Below, piece by piece: positions 27,376 to 35,925 of a DNA stretch of 64,000 bases. Position 1 is the first letter of the stretch. Every line of letters starts with the position of its first letter. The notes under the pieces are model-generated. The model ran no database searches, had not been told where the DNA came from, and was given only the letters and a program-made list of their open reading frames with translations. The translations under genes and the position numbers were made by a program. The stretch comes from Oligoflexus sp. (lineage in GTDB: Bacteria; Bdellovibrionota_B; Oligoflexia; Oligoflexales; Oligoflexaceae): positions 248,001 to 312,000 of the forward strand of contig JACMOC010000014.1 in assembly GCA_014378195.1 (NCBI GenBank), given 5' to 3'.

Positions 27376-29064
27376 TCAAAGAGTTTTCAGGAACTCAATA
27401 ATGTCTTTCTTTTGATCAGGCGAATACATTTCTTTTCCCGCCTTCAGAAACACACCTTCATCATGTCCAGTGTTATGCATTCCTTCGCGACTCGTATCGT
27501 ATAGGCGGCGAGGATTTTTTTTCCATTCAACTGGGGCTTTTTCTATACTTGGATACCCGTTGCAATAGGCATCAAAGTCTGTGGTTTGATTGACGGCTTC
27601 TCCGGCGACGTAGATCTTAGGACGATCGTCAGCGCGGGTTAGAACAGCACAGAGGGAAGGGGCCGAATTGTTGTGAAAATAAGGCCAACGAGCCCAGATG
27701 CCGACAAGTGGAGGCGGAACATAACCGTTTTGGGCTTTCACGACGATTCCATGTTTTTGCGAGATGGCCAGATCATTCAACTGTTCAAGCGATCGCATGC
27801 CGAGCCGTCGACTTGGATCCGTTCCGACATTGATGACAGGCGTGTTTGCAAAATAGCGAACCTTGGTCGTTTTTATCAGATCGTCTGCAGAAAGGCCCGC
27901 AGCATTAGAGGCGTCCCAAGCTTTGTCGTAAGAACCGTGACAACGCGAGCAATTCGAAGCGAACAGGGCCTGCCCGTTTTTGGCTTTTTTGAGATCTATC
28001 GAGTCTGCCCTGAAAAAATCCGTGTATTTGGGAGGTTCTGCCGCAAATACTGCCGCTGTGAGGTCATCGATCGTTTGTTTGTTCTCATCGAGCCATCGCT
28101 CAAGTTTATGCAGATCCGTTCCGCGTCCAATTTCGTTCCACATAATGTTCGTAAAAATTGGATTGCCGGATTGGACAGAACCATCGAGCAACCATTTATT
28201 TTTATACTTTAAGTTCCACCACGTTCCGGGCTTGCTGTCAGCTGGGGTATCGCGCAGGGGTTCGGCACGGGGAAAGTGTTCGTAAAATGTCGAGAAATTC
28301 GCGTAGTCATCACGGCTTCGATGAGAGAGCGAGAGGGCTACATGCGCGAGAGAGGTGTCGAGGCCGTCGGCATCGGGGCGCCGCGCTTCGATGCGCCCCA
28401 TCGAATCTTTTGAATTCTGCAACATGATTCCAGCGTCGATACCAGCCCCAACGCTCAACGCGGCAACATGAGCAGGAACAAGGGATAACGCCTTTTTACT
28501 GGCAATGAAAAACTCATTTGCGCGTGGGAAGCGGTTCTGCAAGCCATAGATTGGAACCCCAAACAACTGGCTAACGTGGCAAGTCGCACAGCTAAATGTG
28601 ATACCTGTGCCATGCTCAGTCTCGATAAACGAAGTTCCGTAACGATTGGCAAAATTCTGTGTGTCAGGACGAGGGATTTTATAGAGGTTATGATCGTCAT
28701 CGGCGATTGGATTGAGTCCAACAAATTTCTCAAGATCGTCGAAACTACGAAAGCCGGCGATGCCTCGAAACGCCGCGAGCAGAGCTTTCCAGACGAGGTT
28801 GTCGTAAGGCTGAACCATGACTTTGACAAGGAGCTCTTTGGGTATTAAAACGCCGGTGACAGTCACAGGGTAGGAAATTGTGTGAATTTTACCCCGATCT
28901 TGTGAGGCTTGCCATTCGTCGGGAGCCAGTTCAAAGATGTTTGCTCGGCCTTCGGGAGCAATGACATGGACATCAGACCAATCCGCTTCCGCAGCTTGCG
29001 CTTTAAGTGGATTCATAGAGCACACGAGCGAACTCGCAAGTAAAACCAGAGGAAGTGTTTTCAT
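27376..29064 (-). CDS. Periplasmic di-haem c-type cytochrome
   Basis: A 562-residue exported protein. From ATG 29064 (AGGAG 7 bases upstream) it has a signal peptide ending ALKAQA-like near residue 24; a longer frame to 29181 lacks a binding site. Two haem attachment sites are visible: C159-A-T-C162-H163 and C372-S-R-C375-H376. The second is followed by a typical cytochrome c fold with GYVPPPLVGIWARWPYFHNNSAPSLC, like the C-terminal domain of cytochrome c peroxidase/MauG-like or thiol-oxidoreductase-type proteins. Substrate unknown. It probably acts in periplasmic electron transfer. Confidence 0.8.
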   Translation of the reverse strand: MKTLPLVLLASSLVCSMNPLKAQAAEADWSDVHVIAPEGRANIFELAPDEWQASQDRGKIHTISYPVTVTGVLIPKELLVKVMVQPYDNLVWKALLAAFRGIAGFRSFDDLEKFVGLNPIADDDHNLYKIPRPDTQNFANRYGTSFIETEHGTGITFSCATCHVSQLFGVPIYGLQNRFPRANEFFIASKKALSLVPAHVAALSVGAGIDAGIMLQNSKDSMGRIEARRPDADGLDTSLAHVALSLSHRSRDDYANFSTFYEHFPRAEPLRDTPADSKPGTWWNLKYKNKWLLDGSVQSGNPIFTNIMWNEIGRGTDLHKLERWLDENKQTIDDLTAAVFAAEPPKYTDFFRADSIDLKKAKNGQALFASNCSRCHGSYDKAWDASNAAGLSADDLIKTTKVRYFANTPVINVGTDPSRRLGMRSLEQLNDLAISQKHGIVVKAQNGYVPPPLVGIWARWPYFHNNSAPSLCAVLTRADDRPKIYVAGEAVNQTTDFDAYCNGYPSIEKAPVEWKKNPRRLYDTSREGMHNTGHDEGVFLKAGKEMYSPDQKKDIIEFLKTL

Positions 29065-29407
29065 TGTCAGGCTCCTAGACGACTGCAGCACATAACATCC
29101 GCCTTGCTGTGTCATTATGATTGGCTTGACAAGGATTTTTCTATGGGAGGTCCTCCCTCCTACTGCAGAGGGAAATACCAATATTTACAAGATATTAACT
29201 TGCAAGTGAGGGTGATCACTAGACTGAAACCTGACTAACAACATGAATGTTTATTCGCGGACTGCCATCCGCACTCACGATCAATCCCCAGAATAATCAT
29301 AGACTTAAATGATAGGTATATCGCGTCAGTTTAAGGTATGCGAATTGCGCCAGGAGGACCTAGGGCGCACCCGCGTCCGTTGAGGCTTTCTAATAAGGTG
29401 GTTGTAG
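29065..29407. other. Intergenic region, divergent leaders
   Basis: This 343-base stretch lies between the start of the cytochrome gene (minus) and a broken secreted-protein gene (plus). It must hold promoters for both, but no clear -35/-10 pair or strong hairpin stands out. AGGAGG at about 29351-29356 is not followed by a start codon at usable distance. Confidence 0.4.
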
Positions 29408-29754
29408 ATGAACGTATTTACGGCTCTGTTGAATCTGTCTGTTTCTTTCAGCCTTCATGCCCAAGCGGCTCCAACCCTTATGAACGATGCGTGTACACCG
29501 TTGATCGGATCATGTGATTACTACACCTGTGTGGAAGACAACCGACTGAGCTGTGGTCCTACCGGATACCCACTCGGCTAGCTGGTATTTGCAGCAATCA
29601 ACTCAACGAACGAATCAAAACGGAACCGAACCTCCTCGTGCGTATCAATCTTATAAAATACCGCACCATTTGGAATTCCATCGCACTCGATCCGTCCAAG
29701 GTTTCCGAGGCACTCGACTCAATGAGTGACGCCGCAGACGATCTTGGCGAATGA
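29408..29754 (+). pseudogene. Frameshifted gene for a small Cys-rich secreted protein
   Basis: ATG 29408 (GGTGG upstream) opens a 57-residue frame with a signal peptide (LLNLSVSFSLHAQA) and a mature part rich in Cys and aromatic residues (CDYYTCVEDNRLSCGPTGYPLG), ending at TAG 29579. Two bases out of phase, the next 55 codons look equally protein-like (GICSNQLNERIKTEPNLLVRIN ... ALDSMSDAADDLGE) and end at TGA 29752-29754. Together they make a protein of about 115 residues broken by one frameshift near 29570-29585. Either the gene is dead or a short form with the Cys motif is still made. Confidence 0.6.
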
Positions 29755-29778
29755 TTTGACCGTTGTTTGACGAAAAAA

Positions 29779-29805
29779 ACGCCCCAAAAAGGGGCGTATT
29801 TTTTG
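29779..29805. terminator. Bidirectional terminator
   Basis: ACGCCCC (29779-29785) pairs with GGGGCGT (29791-29797) around five A; ATTTTTT follows on the plus side and a T run on the minus side (A run 29773-29779). It serves the broken gene and the convergent gene at 29819. Confidence 0.88.
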
Positions 29806-29818
29806 AGCGCCTAATGTC

Positions 29819-30457
29819 TCAGTTTGTTGAAGTGCCTGGTCTCGTCGGCACCGTCGGCGAAACGAAATCGCAGCTCAGGCTTGGATAATCGCCGCCTGTA
29901 CCAGCATCCATGCGGGCCGTTTTAACAACGCCCTTATTCATTTCAAGCAAAGCGCCATCGAGAGTTGGTTTGGTGAAGCCGGCTTTGATTGCAACACCTG
30001 TGATGCGGCATACTTCAGCGCGTGATTCGTCTAAGGAAACTTGTGTGTAAAATTCGACGACTTTGTTGAGATAGACGACAGGTACACCAAGGATAGGAAT
30101 ATTCAGGCCATCCACTTTGAATGAAAGCTCTTGGCCGAGAGACGTGATTTTGCATTTGCGGCCAAGACATTCGACATCGGCTGTTGGGTTGCGGCTTGCC
30201 GCGATTTTGTCAACGAGCGCCTGGTATTGAGGAGGAATCGCAATGCTTGCCAATGCCTCTTGAATAGGCACTTCGCGTTTGCCTTCAACGATAAATGCCG
30301 ACGCCTTGTTGATTGCGTCTTGAATCATTATAGGATCGATCTGGGTCGCAGGAATATCGATATTGAAGCGATCTTCGCCACGGATAACAAATTGTGCGTG
30401 TGCGTTTGAAGCGACAAAAGCCAGGCCAAGAATGCTGGAGTAAAGCATTTTTTTCAT
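29819..30457 (-). CDS. Secreted protein of unknown function
   Basis: A 212-residue protein with a classical signal peptide (MLYSSILGLAFVASNAHA, cleavage before QF near residue 22). Mature sequence is mixed alpha/beta with paired Cys residues (ECLGRKCKI, EVCRITG, LSCDF), probably disulphide-bonded in the periplasm or outside the cell. No domain recognised. AAGGGA lies upstream of the ATG. It is monocistronic: a bidirectional terminator is directly downstream and 226 non-coding bases separate it from rmuC. Confidence 0.55.
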   Translation of the reverse strand: MKKMLYSSILGLAFVASNAHAQFVIRGEDRFNIDIPATQIDPIMIQDAINKASAFIVEGKREVPIQEALASIAIPPQYQALVDKIAASRNPTADVECLGRKCKITSLGQELSFKVDGLNIPILGVPVVYLNKVVEFYTQVSLDESRAEVCRITGVAIKAGFTKPTLDGALLEMNKGVVKTARMDAGTGGDYPSLSCDFVSPTVPTRPGTSTN

Positions 30458-30581
30458 AGGTTATTTTCCCTTGTTTCGATGAACACTCTACGTGTTTAGC
30501 AAGTAAGTTAGGCGGATACTAAGAAGGGAAAGAGAAGCGGTCACTTCAATTTTTCTAAACACTCATTTTCATGCAGAAGAT

Positions 30582-30620
30582 ACGCAAACCAAACACTGGT
30601 AGGAAAGCGTTTGGTTGCGT
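30582..30620. repeat. Imperfect inverted repeat downstream of rmuC
   Basis: ACGCAAACCAAAC (30582-30594) and GTTTGGTTGCGT (30609-30620) pair with a single bulged A around a 14-base loop. No T tract follows on either strand, so it is not a canonical terminator, though it could stop or stabilise the rmuC transcript. Confidence 0.6.
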
Positions 30621-30683
30621 AATAGGAAAAGGTGTAAGGTGATATATAAATTTAAAAAGTGGAAAGAAGCTCGAATTTTCATA

Positions 30684-32042
30684 TCAAGTTAATAATTCAG
30701 GCGCCTGTATTATGCGGGGCTGTTCGTCTATAAGACCAATTTCACGCAAAGTCTTTTTCGGGTCATCAGCTTTGAGCTCCTGAAAACGCCGCGCACTCAC
30801 TAAAACACGGGTTTCCAGCGATCCTATGAGCTTGTTATAAGAACTCACACTGTTGGCAATGCCTTTCCCCATATCCGCAACATGACCACTTAAATCGGCG
30901 ATGCGACCATAAAGCTCACGCCCCAGTCGACTCACTTCTTCTGCATGTTTTGAGATATCCTCCTGTCGCCAGGCATAGGCTGTGGTGCGGAGTAACGCGA
31001 TCAAAGTTGTTGGTGTCGCTATAAGCACACGGTTTTCGGCACCATATTCAATGAGAGTCGGATCAGCTTGAAGCGCGGCGCTAAAAAAGGCTTCACCTGG
31101 TAAAAAGAGCAAAACGAATTCGGGAGAGCCTTCGAGTTGTTCCCAATAACCTTTTTGTCCCAGGAGCTGAACTTGTCTTTTTAGAAGCTGGGCATGCTGG
31201 TCAAAAAGCTTTTTACGTTTTTCGTCGTCATCACAATCAATAGCTTCCATATAAGCCTGCAGAGGCGCTTTGGAATCAATGGCGATGGAACGGTTCCCAG
31301 GCAAACGCACGATCATGTCCGGACGCAGCTGTTTACCGTCTTGATTAGTACTGTGTTGTTGTTCGTAAAAATCGCAATAGGCAAGCATACCCGAAAGCTC
31401 TACGACCCGCCGCAGCTGAAGCTCGCCCCAACGGCCTCGTGTCGTCGGGGATTTGAGTGCGCTCGCCAGATGGGAGGCTTCGAGCTGCAGGTTTTTCTGG
31501 GCCGAAAGCAAAAGCGTTATCTGCTCCTGGAGACCCTGATACGCTCCCACCCTTTGTTTTTCGATCTCGCCCATGCGCAGTTCGACATTCGCGAGAGTCT
31601 GTTGCAAAGGCAGTACGAGGTTATCAACCGCCTGTCGCCGCAGCTCAAGGTCACCCTGGGCCCGTTGCGTTTGTTTGCCGAGCACACCTTCGGCCATCTG
31701 AAGGAAGGTTTCGCCGCTTTGCCGTAAGGCTTCGCCGGATAAAGCCTGAAACGTTTCTTTCAGGCGTCCTTCCGCCGATTCGATCACGGCTATGCGTTCC
31801 CGATGAGCCTTGTTTTGCTGGTCAAGTTCGGTCTCAAGCCGCGCTGCTTGGATTTTAAGATTCTGGCTTTCGTTTTGGAGAGCCGTAAGGCGTGTTTCGC
31901 CTTCCATAAGGCGACGCTGGAGGTCCACTTTTTCGTTTTCAAGTACATGTTTTTGGTCGACGGCCTGTTTTGCCCGCATAAAGAAAAATAGCCCGCTCAT
32001 GAGACCGAGTCCGATAAGGGGCCAGGCAATCGTAGCTTCCAT
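30684..32042 (-). CDS. rmuC: RmuC family DNA recombination protein
   Basis: A 452-residue protein with an N-terminal membrane helix (IAWPLIGLGLMSGLFFF), a long coiled coil (about 30-180) and the RmuC core: SPTTRGRWGELQLRRVVELSGM, LRPDMIVRLPG, IAIDSKAPL and FLPGEAFFSAAL. This core has a restriction-endonuclease-like fold; in E. coli rmuC limits inversions at short repeats. Length and domain order are normal. It is read toward a hairpin at 30.6 kb. The UDP-glucose dehydrogenase gene lies 46 bases upstream on the same strand, possibly one unit. Confidence 0.9.
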   Translation of the reverse strand: MEATIAWPLIGLGLMSGLFFFMRAKQAVDQKHVLENEKVDLQRRLMEGETRLTALQNESQNLKIQAARLETELDQQNKAHRERIAVIESAEGRLKETFQALSGEALRQSGETFLQMAEGVLGKQTQRAQGDLELRRQAVDNLVLPLQQTLANVELRMGEIEKQRVGAYQGLQEQITLLLSAQKNLQLEASHLASALKSPTTRGRWGELQLRRVVELSGMLAYCDFYEQQHSTNQDGKQLRPDMIVRLPGNRSIAIDSKAPLQAYMEAIDCDDDEKRKKLFDQHAQLLKRQVQLLGQKGYWEQLEGSPEFVLLFLPGEAFFSAALQADPTLIEYGAENRVLIATPTTLIALLRTTAYAWRQEDISKHAEEVSRLGRELYGRIADLSGHVADMGKGIANSVSSYNKLIGSLETRVLVSARRFQELKADDPKKTLREIGLIDEQPRIIQAPELLT

Positions 32043-32088
32043 ACATTATCCCTGAGGCCGGGAGGACAAGGCCTCGACTAAAAATTGA

Positions 32089-33432
32089 CTAACGAGTATA
32101 GCGTTTGGAATCGGGGCGACCGATGCATTCATAATGGAAGCCGCGACTGATAAGATCGTGCGCATCATATTGATTTCTTAGGTCAAAAACGGTTTTATGT
32201 GCCATCACACCCCCGATTTTGTCCCAGTTCGGACGACGGTATTCACTCCATTCTGTTACCAATACGAGGGCATCGGCTCCGGCAAGTATCTCGTAGGCCT
32301 GTTCGGAATAGCTCAGCCCGGCCGCTTCACCAAACTCCATGCGGAAGTTTTTGATACCTTCCGGGTCGTGACAGCGAACAGACGCGCCCGCTTTAAGGAG
32401 TCTTTTAACGATCACGCGTGAGGGCGTCTCGCGTACATCATCCGTCCCGGGTTTGAACGTGAGGCCCCAGATGGCGACTATTTTGCCTTTGAGATTCCCA
32501 AAGTGCCGCTCGATCTTTTCGAAGACGTATTCCTTTTGCCTGTTATTGGCCGAGAAAACGCCCTTTAGAACGCTGAGTTCAACGCCCTGCGTCTGACCCG
32601 AGCGAATCAGGGCCGCCACGTCTTTAGGAAAGCACGATCCACCATAGCCCGGGCCTGCATGGAGGAATTTGCGGCCTATCCGCGGGTCCGCACCCATGGC
32701 GATTCGAACTTTATCGACGTTTGCACCGACCTTTTCGCAAAGTATGGCCAGCTCGTTCATAAAACTGATACGGGTCGCGAGCATCGCGTTCGCCCCATAC
32801 TTGCTCAGCTCCGAAGAACGGCGGTCCATAATCAGGAGGCGTCCCGGATCATCGAGAATAAAGGGATTGTAGATATCTTGAAATGTGTCGCTCACACTCA
32901 GATCATTGAGGCCGACAATGATGCGGTCGGGTTTGATAAAATCGTCAACGGCGGCGCCCTCTTTGAGGAACTCGGGATTTGATGCTACGGTGATACGGAA
33001 CGCTACGTCCCTTTTTTTGAGCACTTCCTCAAGAACTGACTCCACCATATCGCACGTTCCAACCGGAACGGTGGATTTAACGACGACGATGATGTCGTGG
33101 TCTATCGACTCGCCTATCGAGCGGGCGACAGTTTTCACATGGGAAAGGTCGGCTGAACCATCCTCGTCTTCGGGTGTCCCGACGGCAATGAAGACGACTT
33201 TCGCCTCGACAAGGGCGGCTTTGAGATCGGTCGTGAAGTGCAGGCGTTCGTGGCTTTGGTTTCGCCTCATCATGCCTTCGAGGTCCGGTTCAAAAATCGG
33301 GCATACACCAGCTTTCAGCTTTTGAACCTTCTCGGCATTCAGATCCACACATGTTACGTCATGCCCGACTTCCGAAAGGCAAACGCCGGTCACCAACCCT
33401 ACATATCCCGTACCTACTATAGCTAGACGCAT
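32089..33432 (-). CDS. ugd: UDP-glucose 6-dehydrogenase
   Basis: A 447-residue cytosolic enzyme that oxidises UDP-glucose twice to UDP-glucuronate using NAD, feeding surface polysaccharide or lipid A modification. The N-terminal Rossmann motif is IVGTGYVGL; STVPVGT and NPEFLKEG follow; the catalytic Cys267 lies in GYGGSCFPKD, and the C-terminal domain has WGLTFKPGTDDVRE. ATG 33432 fits AGGGA upstream; the TTG at 33438 is too close. No glycosyltransferase genes are nearby. Divergent from the diguanylate cyclase gene across 274 bases. Confidence 0.94.
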   Translation of the reverse strand: MRLAIVGTGYVGLVTGVCLSEVGHDVTCVDLNAEKVQKLKAGVCPIFEPDLEGMMRRNQSHERLHFTTDLKAALVEAKVVFIAVGTPEDEDGSADLSHVKTVARSIGESIDHDIIVVVKSTVPVGTCDMVESVLEEVLKKRDVAFRITVASNPEFLKEGAAVDDFIKPDRIIVGLNDLSVSDTFQDIYNPFILDDPGRLLIMDRRSSELSKYGANAMLATRISFMNELAILCEKVGANVDKVRIAMGADPRIGRKFLHAGPGYGGSCFPKDVAALIRSGQTQGVELSVLKGVFSANNRQKEYVFEKIERHFGNLKGKIVAIWGLTFKPGTDDVRETPSRVIVKRLLKAGASVRCHDPEGIKNFRMEFGEAAGLSYSEQAYEILAGADALVLVTEWSEYRRPNWDKIGGVMAHKTVFDLRNQYDAHDLISRGFHYECIGRPDSKRYTR

Positions 33433-33574
33433 ACTCAAGCTTCCCTAAGAGCACTTCTTCCAACTCGTCTCTGCCGTGGCTATGACCGGAGTCGAAGAAG
33501 TTATTATTTTTGCCAAGTCACGTTACTATGAACTAGCAAAAGCTTTGGAACAAGGCAAAAAATGCCTCCGGAAA

Positions 33575-33590
33575 GCCGGTCCCGACCGGC
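33575..33590. repeat. Hairpin in the leader of the diguanylate cyclase gene
   Basis: GCCGGT (33575-33580) pairs with ACCGGC (33585-33590) around CCCG. It can compete with an upstream pairing (CCGG-AAAG-CCGG, 33568-33579) and follows GGCA-AAAAA-TGCC (33554-33566). It does not match the known c-di-GMP riboswitch consensus. Confidence 0.45.
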
Positions 33591-33706
33591 GCTTCGACAT
33601 TGAGAGCGCATATATTACCTAGCTGGATTGCAGGAGTGGAAACGAAGTGTTATTGTGGGACCATGACAAATGCCCAGATCACACCTTTGTGAGTGCATGA
33701 TAAAAC

Positions 33707-34588
33707 ATGGCAGACGATAAAACTATAATCGCCGATCCCGGCTCCAGTATCTTTAATCCGCCCAAAAAGACGGCCGCTTGCCTTGTGCAATATAGCGGTA
33801 CCAATCTTGGGAAGCGTTATGTATTGGACCACAGCGAAATGACTGTAGGTCGCGCGCCAACGGTCGATATCGTTATCAACGAACAGAGCGTGTCTCGTTC
33901 GCATGCCCAATGCGTGCTGCAAGGCGAAGAAGTCGTGATGGTGGATCTCGGAAGTTCCAATGGGACCTACGTGAACGACAAAAAAGTTGTCGGCCGCCAG
34001 ACCCTGCGTGATGGCGACATCGTTCGCCTAGGCAACATCGTTTTCAAGTTTTTCGCCCAAGGGAACGTTGAAAATGTGTTCCATGACAAGATCTATCGCA
34101 TGGCGACGATTGATGTCGGGACCAATACCTTCAACAAAAAGTACCTGATCGAATCGCTTGAATCCGAGTTCAAATTCGCTCGGGCCTACGCCAGACCTCT
34201 GTCCCTTATTTACTTCGATTTGGACTTCTTCAAGAAGGTCAACGACACATACGGCCACAACGTCGGAGACGGCATCCTTCGCGATACGTCGACCCTCGTA
34301 AAGTCCACAATTCGCAAAGATGACATTTTCTGTCGCTACGGCGGTGAGGAATTCGTGATCTTACTCCCGTCAACTGATGCAAAAACGGCCTATGAACTCG
34401 CCGAACGTATCCGTGGGTCGTTTGAGAATCACAAGTTTGAGATACAGGGACACGTCATCAAACAGACGATTTCCATGGGCGTCTCTCAGCTCATCCCCAA
34501 AATGCAGGGACCTGATTCTCTACTTGAGGACGCAGACAAAAAGTTGTACCAATCAAAGACGGATGGCCGCAATCGAGTCACGATCTGA
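33707..34588 (+). CDS. Diguanylate cyclase with FHA domain
   Basis: A 293-residue cytosolic protein that makes c-di-GMP from two GTP. The FHA domain (about 25-115) has the phosphothreonine-binding residues VGR, SRSHAQ and GSSNGTYVN. The GGDEF domain (about 150-293) has FDLDFFKKVNDTYGH, the active site GGEEF 212-216 and an inhibitory site R203-K-D-D206 five residues upstream, so it should be active and product-inhibited. The FHA part suggests control by a Ser/Thr kinase such as the one at 3.3 kb (inference). No strong ribosome binding site is visible; GAGTGCATG lies close upstream. Confidence 0.92.
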   Translation: MADDKTIIADPGSSIFNPPKKTAACLVQYSGTNLGKRYVLDHSEMTVGRAPTVDIVINEQSVSRSHAQCVLQGEEVVMVDLGSSNGTYVNDKKVVGRQTLRDGDIVRLGNIVFKFFAQGNVENVFHDKIYRMATIDVGTNTFNKKYLIESLESEFKFARAYARPLSLIYFDLDFFKKVNDTYGHNVGDGILRDTSTLVKSTIRKDDIFCRYGGEEFVILLPSTDAKTAYELAERIRGSFENHKFEIQGHVIKQTISMGVSQLIPKMQGPDSLLEDADKKLYQSKTDGRNRVTI

Positions 34589-34615
34589 AGAAGGTGTAGA
34601 CACCTTCGGCCATCC
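34561..34615 (+). repeat. Nested inverted repeat spanning the cyclase stop codon
   Basis: The outer arms GGATGGCCG (34561-34569) and CGGCCATCC (34607-34615) are exact complements; inside them GAAGGTGT (34590-34597) and ACACCTTC (34600-34607) form a second hairpin with an AG loop. The structure includes the last codons and stop of the cyclase gene and ends 30 bases before the next gene. No T tract follows. Confidence 0.65.
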
Positions 34616-34645
34616 GATTGTCTTAAAACGGAGTGGAGTAAGGTC

Positions 34646-35227
34646 GTGTTAGTCAAAAAGCTATTCGTAGCGAGCTGTCTTTTCCTGTTGTCCGGCTGCC
34701 TCAGCACGATCGACTCAACCCATCTGCAGACCCCTACGCCCGTCCCCGACGATGCGGCCTATACCAAGATCTATGATGAGTCCTCGCAGAAATTCGACTT
34801 TATCGATAAGTTTGTAACCAAATACAAAGTCCACATCACCCAACTCAACACGACCTTTCGTCAGGCCCTGGCGAATCGTTATGAAAAAGTCTTTTTTGAA
34901 CCCCAGCCCCTCCTCGCCGAAGCGAGCCAGAAAACAGCTTATTTCGTGACGATTTATTCGAGTGATCGCCATCTGGAAGATATGGCTGACCAACGCATCT
35001 GGTCGGTTCAACTTCGCACCGGAACAAGCGTCCTCAAACCAAGCGCGATCACACGCGTCCAACCCAAAGAGCGTTGGCAGGTCTTTTTCCCCGACATCAA
35101 CATCTGGAGCTCGGAGTATTTGCTGCTTTTTGACCAAGCGCCCGCCGCGAATCAACCCGACGCCCTCAACGCAGTCAGCGAACTCATCCTCGCATCGCCG
35201 ACCGGCAGTATAACAACACGCTGGTAA
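34646..35227 (+). CDS. Lipoprotein of unknown function
   Basis: A 193-residue lipoprotein with GTG start and a signal ending in LLSGC (Cys18). The mature part is mixed alpha/beta with VHITQLNTTFRQALANRYEKVFFEP, then strands such as TAYFVTIYSSDR and WSVQLRTGTSVLKPSAITRV, and no recognisable domain. It follows the FHA-GGDEF gene by 57 bases, separated by a nested inverted repeat that may regulate read-through. Confidence 0.6.
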   Translation: MLVKKLFVASCLFLLSGCLSTIDSTHLQTPTPVPDDAAYTKIYDESSQKFDFIDKFVTKYKVHITQLNTTFRQALANRYEKVFFEPQPLLAEASQKTAYFVTIYSSDRHLEDMADQRIWSVQLRTGTSVLKPSAITRVQPKERWQVFFPDINIWSSEYLLLFDQAPAANQPDALNAVSELILASPTGSITTRW

Positions 35228-35357
35228 GCTAATCTTTTCTCCCCGTCAATACCCCCTTTTCGATGCCGAAAATAATTTATGGTGAGCAATCCTTAGGAAG
35301 CACAGAGCTTTTTAAGGATACTCTCCCATTTGCACTAAAGCCTTACGGGGCATGGAT

Positions 35358-35386
35358 TTGACACAGCTGACTCAGCCTTTGATAAA
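35358..35386 (+). promoter_or_regulatory. Promoter of the gene at 35435
   Basis: A perfect TTGACA (35358-35363) is followed after 17 bases by GATAAA (35381-35386), about 50 bases before the ATG. Confidence 0.55.
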
Positions 35387-35434
35387 ATAAGAGAACGAGG
35401 ACTCAAACGTTCGATTTGCATCAAAGGAGCTTTT

Positions 35435-35884
35435 ATGCCCCGTTATGACCGCGGTGATATCCTTATGGAACTCATCGAGTTATGTCGTGAGATCAAAACC
35501 GAGATAATCCAGCAGCTCAATTATTATCGCGCCAGCGTCTACAAAGCGGAAACGGGCGAGCTGATCGAAGTGAAAATCAAACATCTCCAAACGCTGGCCG
35601 AACTCTGCGGCAACGAAGACCTGTGCGATGCGTTTCGGGATTATGAAGAGATGAAGCGCAACGGTTGGAAGTTTGTAATTCCCGGTGAATGTTTTTTAAG
35701 TCATCGCGTGGCCAATCTTTTTCAGTCGATAGAATTGATGTTTGAAGTTATGCTGCAGGATATCCATCTGGCGAACCAGGATGATAGACATCAGCTCACC
35801 AAAAACGTTATCCGCAATCGCAAGCAATTGTTATCGATATGCCGCCAGGGCTCGCGCCAATGGCAGTTTTTTAATGGAATCTAA
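35435..35884 (+). CDS. Hypothetical helical protein
   Basis: A 149-residue soluble protein, strongly helical and charged (ELIELCREIKTEIIQQLNYYRA, IKHLQTLAELCG, SIELMFEVMLQDIHLA). No signal peptide or known domain. AAAGGAG 8 bases before the ATG gives good support for translation. It precedes the membrane metallopeptidase-like gene by 41 bases on the same strand, so co-expression is likely. Confidence 0.55.
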   Translation: MPRYDRGDILMELIELCREIKTEIIQQLNYYRASVYKAETGELIEVKIKHLQTLAELCGNEDLCDAFRDYEEMKRNGWKFVIPGECFLSHRVANLFQSIELMFEVMLQDIHLANQDDRHQLTKNVIRNRKQLLSICRQGSRQWQFFNGI

Positions 35885-35925
35885 AGGTCGCTCGTGCACA
35901 GAAGCACGGACGACATGGGGGTTGG

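Noticed and set aside
33481-33706. Possible c-di-GMP (GEMM) riboswitch before the cyclase gene
   Set aside because: The conserved GEMM core and tetraloop-receptor sequences are not present; only local hairpins are.
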